Assembly (NCBI GenBank): GCA_964348275.1
Contig: CAYGBT010000038.1
Coordinates: forward strand, 1-26,483
Origin: CSP1-5 sp964348275
GTDB lineage: Bacteria > Methylomirabilota > Methylomirabilia > Methylomirabilales > CSP1-5
Length of the DNA stretch: 26,483 nucleotides
Direction: 5' to 3'
Shown in pieces: positions 1-8,448 of this stretch. Below the pieces are notes generated by a model. It saw only the letters and a list, made by a program, of their open reading frames with translations, searched no databases and was not told where the DNA came from. Position 1 is the stretch's first letter, and every line of letters begins with the position of its first letter. Made by a program: the position numbers and the translations under genes.

Positions 1-1314
1 ATCGGGGCGCATGTGGCTTTTGTCATTGGGTACGATTTTCCGCTGGGGAGAGGCTTTTATAGCTTTATCCAGACGCACGGCCATGTGCAACTGATTGGCT
101 GGGCCGGTCTATTCATCATCGGTATCAGCCTGCACTTCATTCCTCGGTTGGCCAGTGTTCCCATTGCGCACCCCCATTGGATTGCTCGCATCCTTTGGCT
201 GGTGGCATGTGGTCTCTTGGTTCGCAGCGTGGGTCACACCGTGCTGCCCTACCTCGCCGGCAGCCCGTTTTTTGAACCCGTGAATTGGCTGGTGGCCGGC
301 TCGGGACTCTTGGAATGGTGTGGGATCCTTTTGTACGTGGCCCTGCTTATGAGGACCCTTCGGGGAATTCGGGGAGGGAGCGGGCAGCCGGCTCTCCACA
401 CGGTCAGGCCATTTTTCGCCATGATGTTGTCCGGCTGGATCCTCTATGCGTCGCTGAACCTCCTCTTGCTCGTGCAGATGGCGATGGCACAGACAGTTGT
501 GGTGAGCCATGCCTGGAACGAATTGGCCATACAGGTCTTTATTGGACTCGTGCTTCTCCCGGTAGCCTTCGGATTTTCGATCCGCTTGTTTCCGCTGTAT
601 CTCACCCTGCGCGCTCCAGACCGGCCGGTTCGCGGGATCGCGTTCGCTTATCTCGTGTCCCTCGGTTTGCAGGTGATCCCGGCCTCTCCGTTCCTGGCAG
701 AGCTGGCCCCTGAGATCACGCGGTTCCTCTCCGGCCTGGGAATGCTTCTCAAGGGGGGAGTTATTGTCTGGTTTGTGTGGGAGCTGGATATTTTGACCCG
801 TCGCCGTGAGCCGTGGACGGTGAAGCAGGAGGTCGAGCCCCTTCCGAACCGCCGACCCACGCGACCGGGGCTGCCGGATTACGGAGAATTTGGCTCGTTC
901 GAGGGATTGGTGTACACAGCCTACGTGTGGCTCATCCTCGCTGCTTTTTTCGAAGTGCTCCTGGGCGGTGGGACCGTCCTCGGATTTTCTTTTCCGATTG
1001 GTACTGATGTGATCCGGCACATGTATCTCCTGGGATTCATCACACACTTGATTTTTGGCGTGTCGGTTCGGACGATTCCTGGCTTGCTCAAGAAAAAGTG
1101 TGTGTTCAGTGTGGCCTTGGTGGATGCCACTTTTTGGTTGGGCAATACAGCGGCTATCTGTCGCGTATTCCCCCTCATTGTACCTCCAAGTGTGTTCGAG
1201 ACGATTCCTGCCAGCGTCTTAATTGCCCAATCCGCCTATGCCTTCTCAGGGGTCATCGGATTGGTTGCCGTTGCTTGCCTCGCGGTTAATTTGTGGAAGA
1301 CGGCAGTGCCATGA
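1..1314 (+). CDS. NnrS-like multi-pass membrane protein, 5'-truncated
   Basis: The reading frame is open from base 1, so the true start probably lies left of the window; a GTG at 13 is only the first internal candidate. The product is very hydrophobic with about ten or more membrane spans. Near the N-terminus it has a TH-GH-x-Q-L-I-G-W segment followed by FIIGISLHF and PR, and near the C-terminus an RHMYLLGFITHLIFG segment followed by R-x-IPG. Both resemble the His-containing segments of NnrS-family proteins, which are inner-membrane heme/copper proteins linked to nitric oxide metabolism or nitrosative stress. The arginine-rich cytoplasmic loop around residues 270-290 splits the spans into two halves. 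The NnrS assignment rests on these motifs only. A distant heme-copper-oxidase-like membrane protein is the main alternative. Confidence 0.65.
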   Translation: MGAHVAFVIGYDFPLGRGFYSFIQTHGHVQLIGWAGLFIIGISLHFIPRLASVPIAHPHWIARILWLVACGLLVRSVGHTVLPYLAGSPFFEPVNWLVAGSGLLEWCGILLYVALLMRTLRGIRGGSGQPALHTVRPFFAMMLSGWILYASLNLLLLVQMAMAQTVVVSHAWNELAIQVFIGLVLLPVAFGFSIRLFPLYLTLRAPDRPVRGIAFAYLVSLGLQVIPASPFLAELAPEITRFLSGLGMLLKGGVIVWFVWELDILTRRREPWTVKQEVEPLPNRRPTRPGLPDYGEFGSFEGLVYTAYVWLILAAFFEVLLGGGTVLGFSFPIGTDVIRHMYLLGFITHLIFGVSVRTIPGLLKKKCVFSVALVDATFWLGNTAAICRVFPLIVPPSVFETIPASVLIAQSAYAFSGVIGLVAVACLAVNLWKTAVP

Positions 1315-1499
1315 GTCGATCTCGCAGCCTCCGCTCTCTGACCGAGGTCACAGACAGTTGGAGCCTTGTGCCATATATTGAGTCTGGGGGAGAAACACCC
1401 GTATGCACAACGAGGCGGACCGTTCCGGTTCGTTCTCAAGTCGTCGGGGAAACGATGGATCAATGCCCGGATGGTTCAAAGGAGGGTGATGTCCTGTGA
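1311..1499 (+). CDS. possible 62-residue small ORF linking its neighbours
   Basis: An ATG at 1311 overlaps the upstream stop (ATGA), and the ORF's own TGA at 1497 overlaps the next gene's GTG start (GTGA). This back-to-back 4-base overlap is the arrangement of translationally coupled operon genes. Against it, no Shine-Dalgarno sequence precedes the ATG and the predicted peptide (Ser/Arg-rich start, no hydrophobic core or known motif) does not look like any family I know. It may be only a 180-base spacer. No function is suggested. Confidence 0.22.
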   Translation: MSRSRSLRSLTEVTDSWSLVPYIESGGETPVCTTRRTVPVRSQVVGETMDQCPDGSKEGDVL

Positions 1500-2779
1500 C
1501 AGCCATGCCGATCCTCCCAACGGCGCTCGCCGGCGCGCCGGGGAATGAGGACAAGTCTACGCTGTGCCTGCGCCCCGAGACGATCATCCTACACTTAAAA
1601 CCGAAGGGAATAGTGCTGGTGTACGACCGCGAGGGGCGTCTGATCAGCCTGGTACGGGGGGGGCGCTTCTACTGGCGCGGACTGGATAATCGTGTCCTGC
1701 AAAAGGCTCATGTTGAGACGGCCAGGGGGCCGACGAGGGTCCACCGCCTCCTTCCCCCCGATGAGGCGCGAAGAGTGTTGAGAGGATCATATGCTGCCGT
1801 TAAATGGGCAGTTCACGTCTGGCAGAAGGGAGGCCTGTTCCTCCTTCAGGGACCCGGGCTGGCGCGGCCGCGGTCGGGGGAGATCGAGGAGGCCTTCGAG
1901 CGGTGCCTCGCCTGTACCCCGGCCCGTCTGGACGAGGACGCTGGCCGGTTTCGCCTGGTGTACCATCCCGTGCCGATTCTTCCCCCGGATCAGTATCGCA
2001 GCCTGGTGCTCCAAGCGACGATCGGCTGCCCATACAACCGGTGTAACTTCTGTACCCTGTACCGAGACGTGCCGTACCGGGTTCGCAGACCGGAAGAGTT
2101 CCGAGAGCATATCCGCTCAGTGAAGAACTTCCTGGGGGCGGGGATCTCCCGGTTCCGCTCGGTTTTTATCGGGGATGCCAATGCCCTCGCCGCGCCTCAG
2201 GCCCGTCTCCTGGAGCTTCTCGAGGTCCTGGCCGCAGAGCTGCCGTACGATCCGGACCACCCCTCGGGGAAACTCCGAGGCTTGTCTGCCTTCATGGATA
2301 TGTTCCTTGGAGTGGAGAAGTCGGTGGAGGATTTCCTGGCCCTCCGCTTTCGGGGGCTCTGCCGGGTCGCTGTAGGCCTCGAGACCGGCCACGATCCCCT
2401 GCTCGAGTTCCTGGAAAAGCCCGGGAGGGCGGCGGATGCGGTCGAGGTGGTCCAGCGGCTCAAGGGGGCAGGGATCGGGGTCGGGATCATTGTCCTTGTG
2501 GGGGCTGGGGGGCACCAATATCAAACAGCCCACATTCGAGACACCCTCGAAGCACTGAATCGGATGCCCCTTGATGCTGGAGACTTCATCTATCTCTCTC
2601 CGTTGGTGGAAAATCGCACGGCCTCATACTCGCTCTTGGCTCAGGAGGTGGGCTTGACGCCCCTCTCTGAAGAGGAGCTTGGGGCCCAGGAAGCGGCGAT
2701 CCACGGAGGCATCCGAGCCATTGCTTTTCGGTCCCCCCCCCGCGTCGCCCCCTACGACATCCGAGATTTCCTCTACTAA
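1496..2779 (+). CDS. radical SAM protein
   Basis: This is a 427-residue protein starting at GTG 1496, chosen because an AAAGGAGGGTGAT ribosome binding site sits just upstream; ATG 1505 is an alternative. A Cys cluster reading GCPYNRCNFC occurs at residues 177-186 (Cys178, Cys183, Cys186; C-x4-C-x2-C). It is followed by a TIM-barrel-like region with VGLETGHDPLLEFLEKPG and GIGVGIIVLVGAGG, as in the MiaB/NifB-like (Elp3/COG1032-type) radical SAM core that binds a 4Fe-4S cluster and S-adenosylmethionine. The first ~170 residues are an extra domain I do not recognise. The spacing of the first two cysteines is one residue longer than the canonical CxxxCxxC; I recall this variant from a group of uncharacterised radical SAM proteins. 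Substrate unknown. Confidence 0.85.
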   Translation: MTAMPILPTALAGAPGNEDKSTLCLRPETIILHLKPKGIVLVYDREGRLISLVRGGRFYWRGLDNRVLQKAHVETARGPTRVHRLLPPDEARRVLRGSYAAVKWAVHVWQKGGLFLLQGPGLARPRSGEIEEAFERCLACTPARLDEDAGRFRLVYHPVPILPPDQYRSLVLQATIGCPYNRCNFCTLYRDVPYRVRRPEEFREHIRSVKNFLGAGISRFRSVFIGDANALAAPQARLLELLEVLAAELPYDPDHPSGKLRGLSAFMDMFLGVEKSVEDFLALRFRGLCRVAVGLETGHDPLLEFLEKPGRAADAVEVVQRLKGAGIGVGIIVLVGAGGHQYQTAHIRDTLEALNRMPLDAGDFIYLSPLVENRTASYSLLAQEVGLTPLSEEELGAQEAAIHGGIRAIAFRSPPRVAPYDIRDFLY

Positions 2780-3123
2780 GAATATGCTGAAGGCTCCCCG
2801 TCGAATCCCCCGTTGTCTTTCTACCCTCGATCCTGGCAAGGAGTAGATCCGAGAACGCTCATGGCCAATCGGTCACCGCGCGGGATGTGTGGTCTTAATA
2901 TGACGCAGGTCGCCTAAGGGGAGCGCTGCGGCCTCAAAGATCTGCAGCTTCATAAAGGACAATGTCTGGCTGGGGCTTGTCGGGCGGATGCCTCCGGTGG
3001 AGTTCGCAAGTTACAGGTGGAGTCACGACGGCGGCGGACTGGGAGACGCTTTCGCCACCGAAGGGTGAGAGACACGGTGGCCCCTTTCCGGATCGCCGCC
3101 GGAGAGCAGGGGAGTGGAGCGGA
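2780..3123. other. intergenic region, no gene seen
   Basis: This lies between the convergent radical SAM and ZIP transporter genes. Short ORFs here have no ribosome binding site or recognisable motif, and no clear terminator hairpin, tRNA or repeat was seen. Confidence 0.6.
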
Positions 3124-3924
3124 TCAGAAGCCGACCTGGATGAACGCCATCAGGCCAAAACCGGCCATGAATGCCCACGCAATTTCAGCGCGACTGCGGC
3201 GCTCTAGGGCGCTGGGGATCAGTTCCATCAGCACGAGGTACATCATCGCCCCTGCCGCGAAGCCCAGAAATGGAAGCATCAGAGGCTTAAAGAACCACAC
3301 CAGCAGGCTTGCTGGAAGGGCCGCCACGGGCTGCGGCAGACTCGTCAGGAAAGCGAAAAGAAAACATCGGCCGATGGAGGCCCCCCGCGCGTGCATGGGG
3401 AGGGCGACGGCGAGGCCCTCTGGGATGTTGTGAATGGTAATCGCAATGGTGATGTAGAGTCCGAGCCCGGCAGCGGCTTCGAGATGCTTCTCGGAGGCAA
3501 AGGCGACCCCGACAGCGACGCCCTCGGGAACGGAGTGGAAAGCCATGGCGATGAAGATGAGCGCCTCGAGCCGTCCAGCAAACATATGCAGAAACTTGGA
3601 TCTGAGGCGCTGAGGCGTGAGGGATCGTTCAACCGTCCACAAAAAGGCACAGCCGACGCCCATTCCGCCAAGTGTCTGCACAACTGACCAGAGCCGCGAG
3701 GCATCCTCGGCGCCCAGCGTAAAGGCCGGCAGAAGGAGGTTGTACACCGAGGCAGCAAACATGAGCCCTCCCGCGAATCCGTACCCGAGGCCGATGCGCT
3801 CCTTGGCATCCAAGCGGCGGATGAGGAGCGGGAACGCGCCGAACCCACATGCGATGCTGGCAATAAGGCCTGCGATGACGCTGTAGATAACGAATGCATA
3901 CTTGAGGATCAGGTCATCAATCAT
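3124..3924 (-). CDS. ZIP-family divalent metal transporter
   Basis: This is a predicted inner-membrane carrier of the ZIP family (zinc, iron or related divalent metals moving into the cytoplasm). With the start at the ATG whose complement is at 3922-3924 the protein has 266 residues and about eight membrane spans, the usual size for bacterial ZupT/GufA-type members. The two hallmark metal-site helices are present: HSVPEG (His130, Glu134) and HNIPEG (His165, Asn166, Glu169). The frame stays open upstream to 4095, but that 57-residue extension is hydrophilic, lacks family similarity and has no ribosome binding site. No good Shine-Dalgarno precedes the 3924 start either, so the start is moderately sure. 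It stands alone on the minus strand. A ZnuABC-type importer is encoded about 10 kb away. Confidence 0.88.
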   Translation of the reverse strand: MIDDLILKYAFVIYSVIAGLIASIACGFGAFPLLIRRLDAKERIGLGYGFAGGLMFAASVYNLLLPAFTLGAEDASRLWSVVQTLGGMGVGCAFLWTVERSLTPQRLRSKFLHMFAGRLEALIFIAMAFHSVPEGVAVGVAFASEKHLEAAAGLGLYITIAITIHNIPEGLAVALPMHARGASIGRCFLFAFLTSLPQPVAALPASLLVWFFKPLMLPFLGFAAGAMMYLVLMELIPSALERRSRAEIAWAFMAGFGLMAFIQVGF

Positions 3925-4194
3925 AGCGACGAAGCCTGCACGGAAATGCGCGTGTCTCCTCTCATCAAACAGGAGCGTGCCTGTGAAGGTCGGTGAGCCT
4001 CCCGGATGAAGTATAACCCCGCAGCGCTCGAGGCGCGCGTTTCTTTCATCTGCAACAACGACCTGGATCATGCCAGATTCTGCCCCCTGTCTCAAGGTTT
4101 AGAAGGGGACTTGACCGGCTAGTTGGGTCTCGAGGCACGGGATGAGATCTGGCCCGTCGTAACGAGACAATCCCTTGGCTTTCTGCTTCATTTT

Positions 4195-4213
4195 GTATAT
4201 GTTATGTATATAC
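4195..4213. promoter_or_regulatory. AT-rich dyad between divergent genes
   Basis: A perfect 6-bp inverted repeat, GTATAT-N7-ATATAC, lies in an AT-rich island about 100 bases upstream of the histidine kinase start and upstream of the oppositely oriented ZIP gene. It could be an operator or part of a promoter. There is no further support from the sequence. Confidence 0.3.
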
Positions 4214-4311
4214 GACGCAGCTTTTGGACAATGTCTCTGGCAGCTTGACCTCTTTGGCGACCCTCGTTGAGCCGAGTGGTCTGAGGCCGATCAAACGCGA
4301 GTGATGAGGCG

Positions 4312-6009
4312 ATGACCGAAGAGTACCGCAAGCGTGAGTTGTTGGAACATCGGCGTGCCAACTTGGACGCATTCGCGCCCGAGCGCAAGCAGGTGGAGGA
4401 AGCCCTCCAGAAGAGTGAGGCGACCGCTCGGGCCCTTCTGGAGTCTGCCGCGGAGGGCATCGTGATTGTCAACCGCGAGGGCCAGATCGTGCTCGTAAAC
4501 GCGAAGACGGAAGAGCTGTTCGGCTACACCAGGGATGAGCTGCTCGGCGAACCCCTTGAGGTCTTGCTCCCTGAGCGGTTCCGGACCGCCCACATCGGCC
4601 ACCGTGTGGCCTACTTGGCTGAACCTCGTGTTCGGCCGATGGGGCTTGGCCTCGACCTCACCGCCCGACGCAAGGACGGGACCGAGTTCCCTGTTGAGAT
4701 CAGCTTAAGCTTCGTGGGGACGGATGACGGAATCTTTGCCATGGGCTTCATCACGGATATCACCGAACGCAAGGTGGTGGAGGAAGCGTTGGCCCGTCAG
4801 GCCAAAGGACTCAAGCGATTGGCCGAGGCGGCGCAGGTCCGCGAGGCCTTCATTCGAAACGTCGTCGAGAGCATTCGAGACGGCATCGTCGTCTTGAACA
4901 AAGAGGGCCGCATCACCGACTGGAACCGGGCGATGGAGGAGAGGTACGGAGCCCCTGCCAATGAGGTGCGCGGCCTGCCCATCCTAGTGGTCCTCCCAAC
5001 CCTGAGGGCGGAGGGGTTTGATAAGATCCTTCCCAGGATCCTGGGAGAATGTAAGGAGGTAGCCCTGGAAGGATTTCAATATGAAACCCGCGACCGGAAG
5101 CTGGTCACGGTCAACATCAAGGGGAGTCCTCTGCGAACGGCGACCGAAGAGGTAATTGGCGCGGTACTGACCCTCGAGGATGTGACCGAGCGCATTCAAC
5201 TAGAGCGGATTGCCCGTCAGTCCGAGAAGATGGCGGCCGTGGGGACGCTCGCGGCGGGCATCGCCCACGAGATCAATAATCCCATCGGGATTATTACGTC
5301 CCGGGTGGAGCTCATGCTCATGGAGGCGCGAGAGCAGGGGCTTGCGGCGACGGTCATGAAAGATCTCCAAGTCCTCGGAAAGCACGCCGGGCGGGTAGCC
5401 AAGATCACGCAGGGTCTGCTCTCCTTCTCGCGCCAGGCCCCTTGGAAACTGGCCCCGGTGGATGTGAACCAGGTGGTGGAAGAGGCCCTCCTGCTGGTTG
5501 AGAAACAACTGGCCAAGGAGGGGATCACCCTGAAAAAAGACCTGGCCTCGAATCTCCCCAAGATTCAGGGGAGCACGAATCACCTTGAACAGGTGGTGGT
5601 CAACCTTCTCGCCAATGCCCGGGAGGCCATGCCGAATGGGGGGACCCTTCGAGTCTTGACCGCGATTCGCCGAGGTTCGTTTGTCGACAATCCGGCAGGA
5701 GAGGATCCGATCGGCGGCCGATCTTCAATTTCCGAGCAGGCGAAAGTGGAGATCCAGGTGGGCGACACCGGCCCCGGGATCCCTTCTGAGGTTTTTCCGC
5801 GAATCTTCGATCCCTTCTTTACGACGAAACAACACGGGAGCGGCCTCGGGCTGAGCGTCAGTTACGGCATAGTGCAGGAGCATGGTGGGGCGATCAGAGT
5901 GGAGAGTCGACCGGGGGAGGGGAGCACTTTTATCGTGCAGCTCCCGATTCCCAGAGGATTGAGGACAGGGGACACGACCCATGACGAAGAGACGTATCCT
6001 CGTCATTGA
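4312..6009 (+). CDS. soluble PAS-domain sensor histidine kinase (NtrB-like)
   Basis: This 565-residue kinase has no membrane span, so it should sense a cytoplasmic signal. Order of domains: PAS 1 (about 35-150, ending in the typical GFITDITERK), PAS 2 (about 175-290, ending LTLEDVTERI), HisKA dimerisation/phosphoacceptor domain with AAGIAHEINNPIG (His319), then a HATPase domain with N box (NLLANAREAMPNGG), G1 (GDTGPGI), F box (FDPFFTTK) and G2 (GSGLGLSVSYGIV). All ATP-site boxes look intact. A stop at 4282 limits the start to 4312. The last 29 bases overlap the response regulator gene, so the pair is surely co-translated. The ligand of the PAS domains cannot be told from sequence. Confidence 0.93.
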   Translation: MTEEYRKRELLEHRRANLDAFAPERKQVEEALQKSEATARALLESAAEGIVIVNREGQIVLVNAKTEELFGYTRDELLGEPLEVLLPERFRTAHIGHRVAYLAEPRVRPMGLGLDLTARRKDGTEFPVEISLSFVGTDDGIFAMGFITDITERKVVEEALARQAKGLKRLAEAAQVREAFIRNVVESIRDGIVVLNKEGRITDWNRAMEERYGAPANEVRGLPILVVLPTLRAEGFDKILPRILGECKEVALEGFQYETRDRKLVTVNIKGSPLRTATEEVIGAVLTLEDVTERIQLERIARQSEKMAAVGTLAAGIAHEINNPIGIITSRVELMLMEAREQGLAATVMKDLQVLGKHAGRVAKITQGLLSFSRQAPWKLAPVDVNQVVEEALLLVEKQLAKEGITLKKDLASNLPKIQGSTNHLEQVVVNLLANAREAMPNGGTLRVLTAIRRGSFVDNPAGEDPIGGRSSISEQAKVEIQVGDTGPGIPSEVFPRIFDPFFTTKQHGSGLGLSVSYGIVQEHGGAIRVESRPGEGSTFIVQLPIPRGLRTGDTTHDEETYPRH

Positions 6010-7360
6010 TGACGAGGAGGACATGCTGGAAAACTGCAACCGGGTCCTCAACCGGCTTGGGTACGAGGCTCTGCTCGCATCGGATCCCGGGAAGGGACTT
6101 GAGCGTTTTGAAGCAGAGCACCCGGTGGTCACGCTCACCGACCTACGCATGCCCGGGATGGACGGCCTCGAGGTTCTCCGGGCCATTCGACGTGTCGATC
6201 CCGAGGCGTTGGTCATCCTTTTCACGGCCTTTGGCACCGTGGAGACGGCGGTGGAGGCGGTCAAAGAAGGGGCGTTCGATTATATTCCAAAGCCCTTTTC
6301 TTCTGACCAGCTCCGGCTGGTGATCGAGCGTGCCCTGACCCAACGGCGGCTGCTCGAAGAGAACCGTCGCCTCCGGGAACAACTCACCGAGACCTACCGG
6401 TTCGAAAATATCGTGGGACGAAGCCGTCCCATGATCCAGGTCTTTGACCTGATCAAGAAGGTGGCAGCCAGTGAAGCCAACATCTTGATCGTGGGGGAGA
6501 GCGGGACCGGTAAGGAGCTCATTGCCAGGTGTATCCACGCCAACAGTCCCCGGGCGTCGCGGGCCTTTGTTCCAGTGGACTGTGCCTCCCTTCCCGAACA
6601 TCTTCTCGAAAGTGAGCTCTTTGGCCACGAGAAAGGAGCCTTCACGGGAGCGTTGGCCATGCGGCGGGGCCTCTTTGAGGACGCCGACGGCGGGACCAGC
6701 TTTCTGGATGAGGTGGGAGACATTCCGCTCCCCCTCCAGGCCAAGCTGCTTCGAGTCCTGCAGGAGCGGCAGGTCCGCCGGGTCGGCGGAAACCGCTTCC
6801 TCGACGTGGACGTTCGGGTCATCTCGGCCACCCACCAGGACTTGGCCCAAATGGTCCAGGAAGGAAGGTTTCGGGAGGATCTCTACTATCGGCTCAATGT
6901 CATTTCCCTTCCGTTGCCACCTCTGCGCGAACGACCCGGTGACATCCCCCTCCTCGCTTACCATTTTCTCAGGAGATACGCCGCCCAGAGTGGCAAGGAG
7001 GTCAAGGGGATCGCATCCGCGACGCTTGAGCTCCTGGAAGCGTATCCTTGGCCCGGAAACGTTCGGGAGCTTCAGAACGTAATGGAGCGCGCCGTGGTCT
7101 TGGCGGAGGGGGACATGATCTCTCCCGCGGAAGTGCCTGCGAATCTTCGCCTTCCGCAAAAGGCCCCAACCGCTGCAGTGGCCGATCACTTGAGCCTCAA
7201 GAAGGCGAAGCGGCACTGGGTGGAGGCCTTTGAGCGCGAGTACCTCATGGCGCTCCTCAGGAAGCACCAGGGGAACATCTCCCAGGCGGCCAAGACCGCC
7301 GGAGTGGATCGGAAGACGGTCCACCGCCTCATCAAGCGCTACCGCATCGAACACGCCTAG
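5981..7360 (+). CDS. NtrC-family sigma-54-dependent response regulator
   Basis: The 459-residue partner of the overlapping kinase. The receiver domain occupies 1-120 with acidic pocket Asp10/Asp11, phosphoacceptor Asp54 (TDLRMPGMDG) and Lys104. The AAA+ domain has Walker A GESGTGKE (172-179), the sigma-54 contact loop GAFTGA (219-224), Walker B around Asp243-Glu244 and PWPGNVREL near 350-360. A Fis-type helix-turn-helix ends the protein (GNISQAAKTAGVDRKTVHRLIKR). Such regulators bind palindromic enhancers and use ATP hydrolysis to open sigma-54 promoters. Consistent with this, two sigma-54 promoters preceded by a shared palindrome are visible in the window (7736 and 17131). That this protein binds those palindromes is inference from proximity. 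Confidence 0.95.
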   Translation: MTKRRILVIDDEEDMLENCNRVLNRLGYEALLASDPGKGLERFEAEHPVVTLTDLRMPGMDGLEVLRAIRRVDPEALVILFTAFGTVETAVEAVKEGAFDYIPKPFSSDQLRLVIERALTQRRLLEENRRLREQLTETYRFENIVGRSRPMIQVFDLIKKVAASEANILIVGESGTGKELIARCIHANSPRASRAFVPVDCASLPEHLLESELFGHEKGAFTGALAMRRGLFEDADGGTSFLDEVGDIPLPLQAKLLRVLQERQVRRVGGNRFLDVDVRVISATHQDLAQMVQEGRFREDLYYRLNVISLPLPPLRERPGDIPLLAYHFLRRYAAQSGKEVKGIASATLELLEAYPWPGNVRELQNVMERAVVLAEGDMISPAEVPANLRLPQKAPTAAVADHLSLKKAKRHWVEAFEREYLMALLRKHQGNISQAAKTAGVDRKTVHRLIKRYRIEHA

Positions 7361-7398
7361 TCCCCGCCCACCGACGACCGACCACCGACTTGGTTCAT

Positions 7399-7424
7399 GG
7401 TTCACAGCTTGCAGTTCATGGTTC
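7399..7424 (+). repeat. dispersed intergenic repeat, copy 1
   Basis: This 26-base stretch in a 'GTTCATGGTTCA'-type low-complexity region matches the reverse complement of 9406-9431 at 24 of 26 positions. Within the region the 12-mer GTTCATGGTTCA occurs twice (7393-7404 and 7414-7425). The two copies lie in inverted orientation on either side of the GNAT-UspA gene pair. Confidence 0.75.
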
Positions 7425-7529
7425 AGGATGGATGGTTCGGTGAACCCTCTCTAAGCTCTCAGCTCTGAACTCCAAGCCACTCGCTACGTGGTATACGCTG
7501 CGTTCCGCCTGGGACAACCTGGAAGCCAT

Positions 7530-7547
7530 GGGGCACGCCTGTCCCAT
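7530..7547. promoter_or_regulatory. predicted enhancer palindrome, site A
   Basis: TGGGGCA-CGCC-TGTCCCA is an 18-bp dyad about 225 bases upstream of the predicted start of transcription from the sigma-54 promoter at 7736. It matches three other palindromes in the window (7619, 16871, 17028). A single half-site TGGGACA lies at 7511-7517. Confidence 0.6.
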
Positions 7548-7618
7548 CCAACCGAGGACCCCTTGTGCGCACCCCCTCACCGTTTCGAGTTCGACCGTGC
7601 GTCGACCGGTGATCGGCG

Positions 7619-7636
7619 TGGGGCAGCCCTGTCTCA
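7619..7636. promoter_or_regulatory. predicted enhancer palindrome, site B
   Basis: TGGGGCA-GCCC-TGTCTCA has the same architecture as site A and is centred about 135 bases before the predicted transcription start, a typical distance for sigma-54 activator sites. It is nearly the same as the site at 17028 (14 of 18 positions identical), which also precedes a sigma-54 promoter. Confidence 0.62.
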
Positions 7637-7704
7637 GTGAACCGGAAATGGTTCAACCCGCTTGGGGGGTCGACTGGTCGCTATTTTCTTTAATAATAAG
7701 GAGG

Positions 7705-7714
7705 TTAGCGCTAA
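7705..7714. promoter_or_regulatory. short perfect palindrome near the sigma-54 promoter
   Basis: TTAGCGCTAA, a perfect 10-bp palindrome, lies about 20 bases upstream of the -24 element inside an AT-rich stretch (TTTCTTTAATAATAAGG). It could be a secondary regulator site or an IHF-type bending region. The role is unproven. Confidence 0.25.
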
Positions 7715-7735
7715 GCTCGTTATACGCCATCCCGA

Positions 7736-7751
7736 TGGCACCTGGTTTGCT
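7736..7751 (+). promoter_or_regulatory. sigma-54 (-24/-12) promoter of the GNAT-UspA operon
   Basis: TGGCACCTGGTTTGCT fits the sigma-54 consensus TGGCAC-N5-TTGCW at all fixed positions, with exactly 10 bases between the GG and GC doublets. Transcription should start near 7762, giving a leader of about 65 bases before ATG 7827. It lies downstream of the gene for a sigma-54 activator and below two enhancer-like palindromes. Confidence 0.85.
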
Positions 7752-7826
7752 GATTTGATGCTTGTGAGCGAATGCAGAAGTGTGTGCGCACAGGGAAGAA
7801 CTGTCCGGGTGAAGAGGAGGTGGAGC

Positions 7827-8393
7827 ATGGTAAAGGCAACTGGACTTTTGACTGACTTCCCCAAAACCTGGGACCTCGAGGACGGGACGCGAGTCACCGT
7901 GCGCCCCATGGAAAAGCAGGATCGCGAACGGTTGGCGCTTTTCTTCAAGCGTGTTCCTGAAGACGAGCTGCGCTTCCTCAAGGATGACGTCAGAGACATG
8001 CGGATTATCGATCAGTGGACCGACAACCTGAACTACGATCGGGTGTTGCCACTGGTCGTCGAGGTGGACGGTCGCCTTATCGCCGATGCGTCGCTTCATC
8101 GTCGGAAAGAGGGCTGGAGACGCCATATGGGCGGCGTCCGCGTAGTGGTCGACCCTGCATATCGGCACAAAGGGCTCGCCTCGCGGCTCATTGATGCGCT
8201 CGCAGAGATCGCCGGGAGGGAAGGCCTCGAACGGCTGTACGCCGAAGTCCCGGCCGATGATGAAACGGCCATCGACCTGTTCCAAAAACGGGGATTCACA
8301 CAGGTTGCCCGGTTCCCGCGCAACATCCTCGATCGCGCGGGGAAGTATCACGATCTCGCGGTATACCATCTAGAGCTTGCAGAGAAACCCTGA
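7827..8393 (+). CDS. GNAT-family N-acetyltransferase
   Basis: A 188-residue cytoplasmic acetyl-CoA-dependent acetyltransferase. The start at ATG 7827 is preceded by GAGGAGGTGGAGC; the frame extends upstream to 7662, but that part covers the sigma-54 promoter and is not protein-like. The acetyl-CoA-binding motif is seen as VVDPAYRHKGLASRLIDAL (Q/RxxGxG/A form), after a beta-strand GGVRVVVDP, and the C-terminal half has the YAEVPADDETAIDLFQKRGF pattern of the GNAT fold. The substrate (protein lysine, small molecule or other) is not evident. It is followed after 55 bases by a universal stress protein gene in the same direction, so the pair is probably one sigma-54-driven operon. Proteins of this shape sometimes act as protein acetyltransferases, which would be inference here. 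Confidence 0.88.
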   Translation: MVKATGLLTDFPKTWDLEDGTRVTVRPMEKQDRERLALFFKRVPEDELRFLKDDVRDMRIIDQWTDNLNYDRVLPLVVEVDGRLIADASLHRRKEGWRRHMGGVRVVVDPAYRHKGLASRLIDALAEIAGREGLERLYAEVPADDETAIDLFQKRGFTQVARFPRNILDRAGKYHDLAVYHLELAEKP

Positions 8394-8448
8394 CTGGGCA
8401 CCGAACGGAGGCACGATTCTTGACCCAGCGAACGGACTCGGGGGGGAG

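Noticed and set aside
109..1047. Long minus-strand ORF opposite the NnrS-like gene
   Set aside because: It mirrors the codon pattern of a membrane protein gene with clear motifs on the plus strand. Its own product is hydrophilic, low in complexity and without motifs.
4088..4094. TGTCTCA half-site near the kinase gene as a fifth enhancer site
   Set aside because: The other half (4077-4083) does not match, and no sigma-54 promoter follows.
6143..7405. 420-codon minus-strand ORF opposite the sigma-54 regulator
   Set aside because: It is a high-GC shadow; the plus strand has complete receiver, AAA+ and Fis domains.
7662..7826. N-terminal extension of the acetyltransferase
   Set aside because: It contains the sigma-54 promoter, and ATG 7827 has a strong ribosome binding site at the start of the domain.
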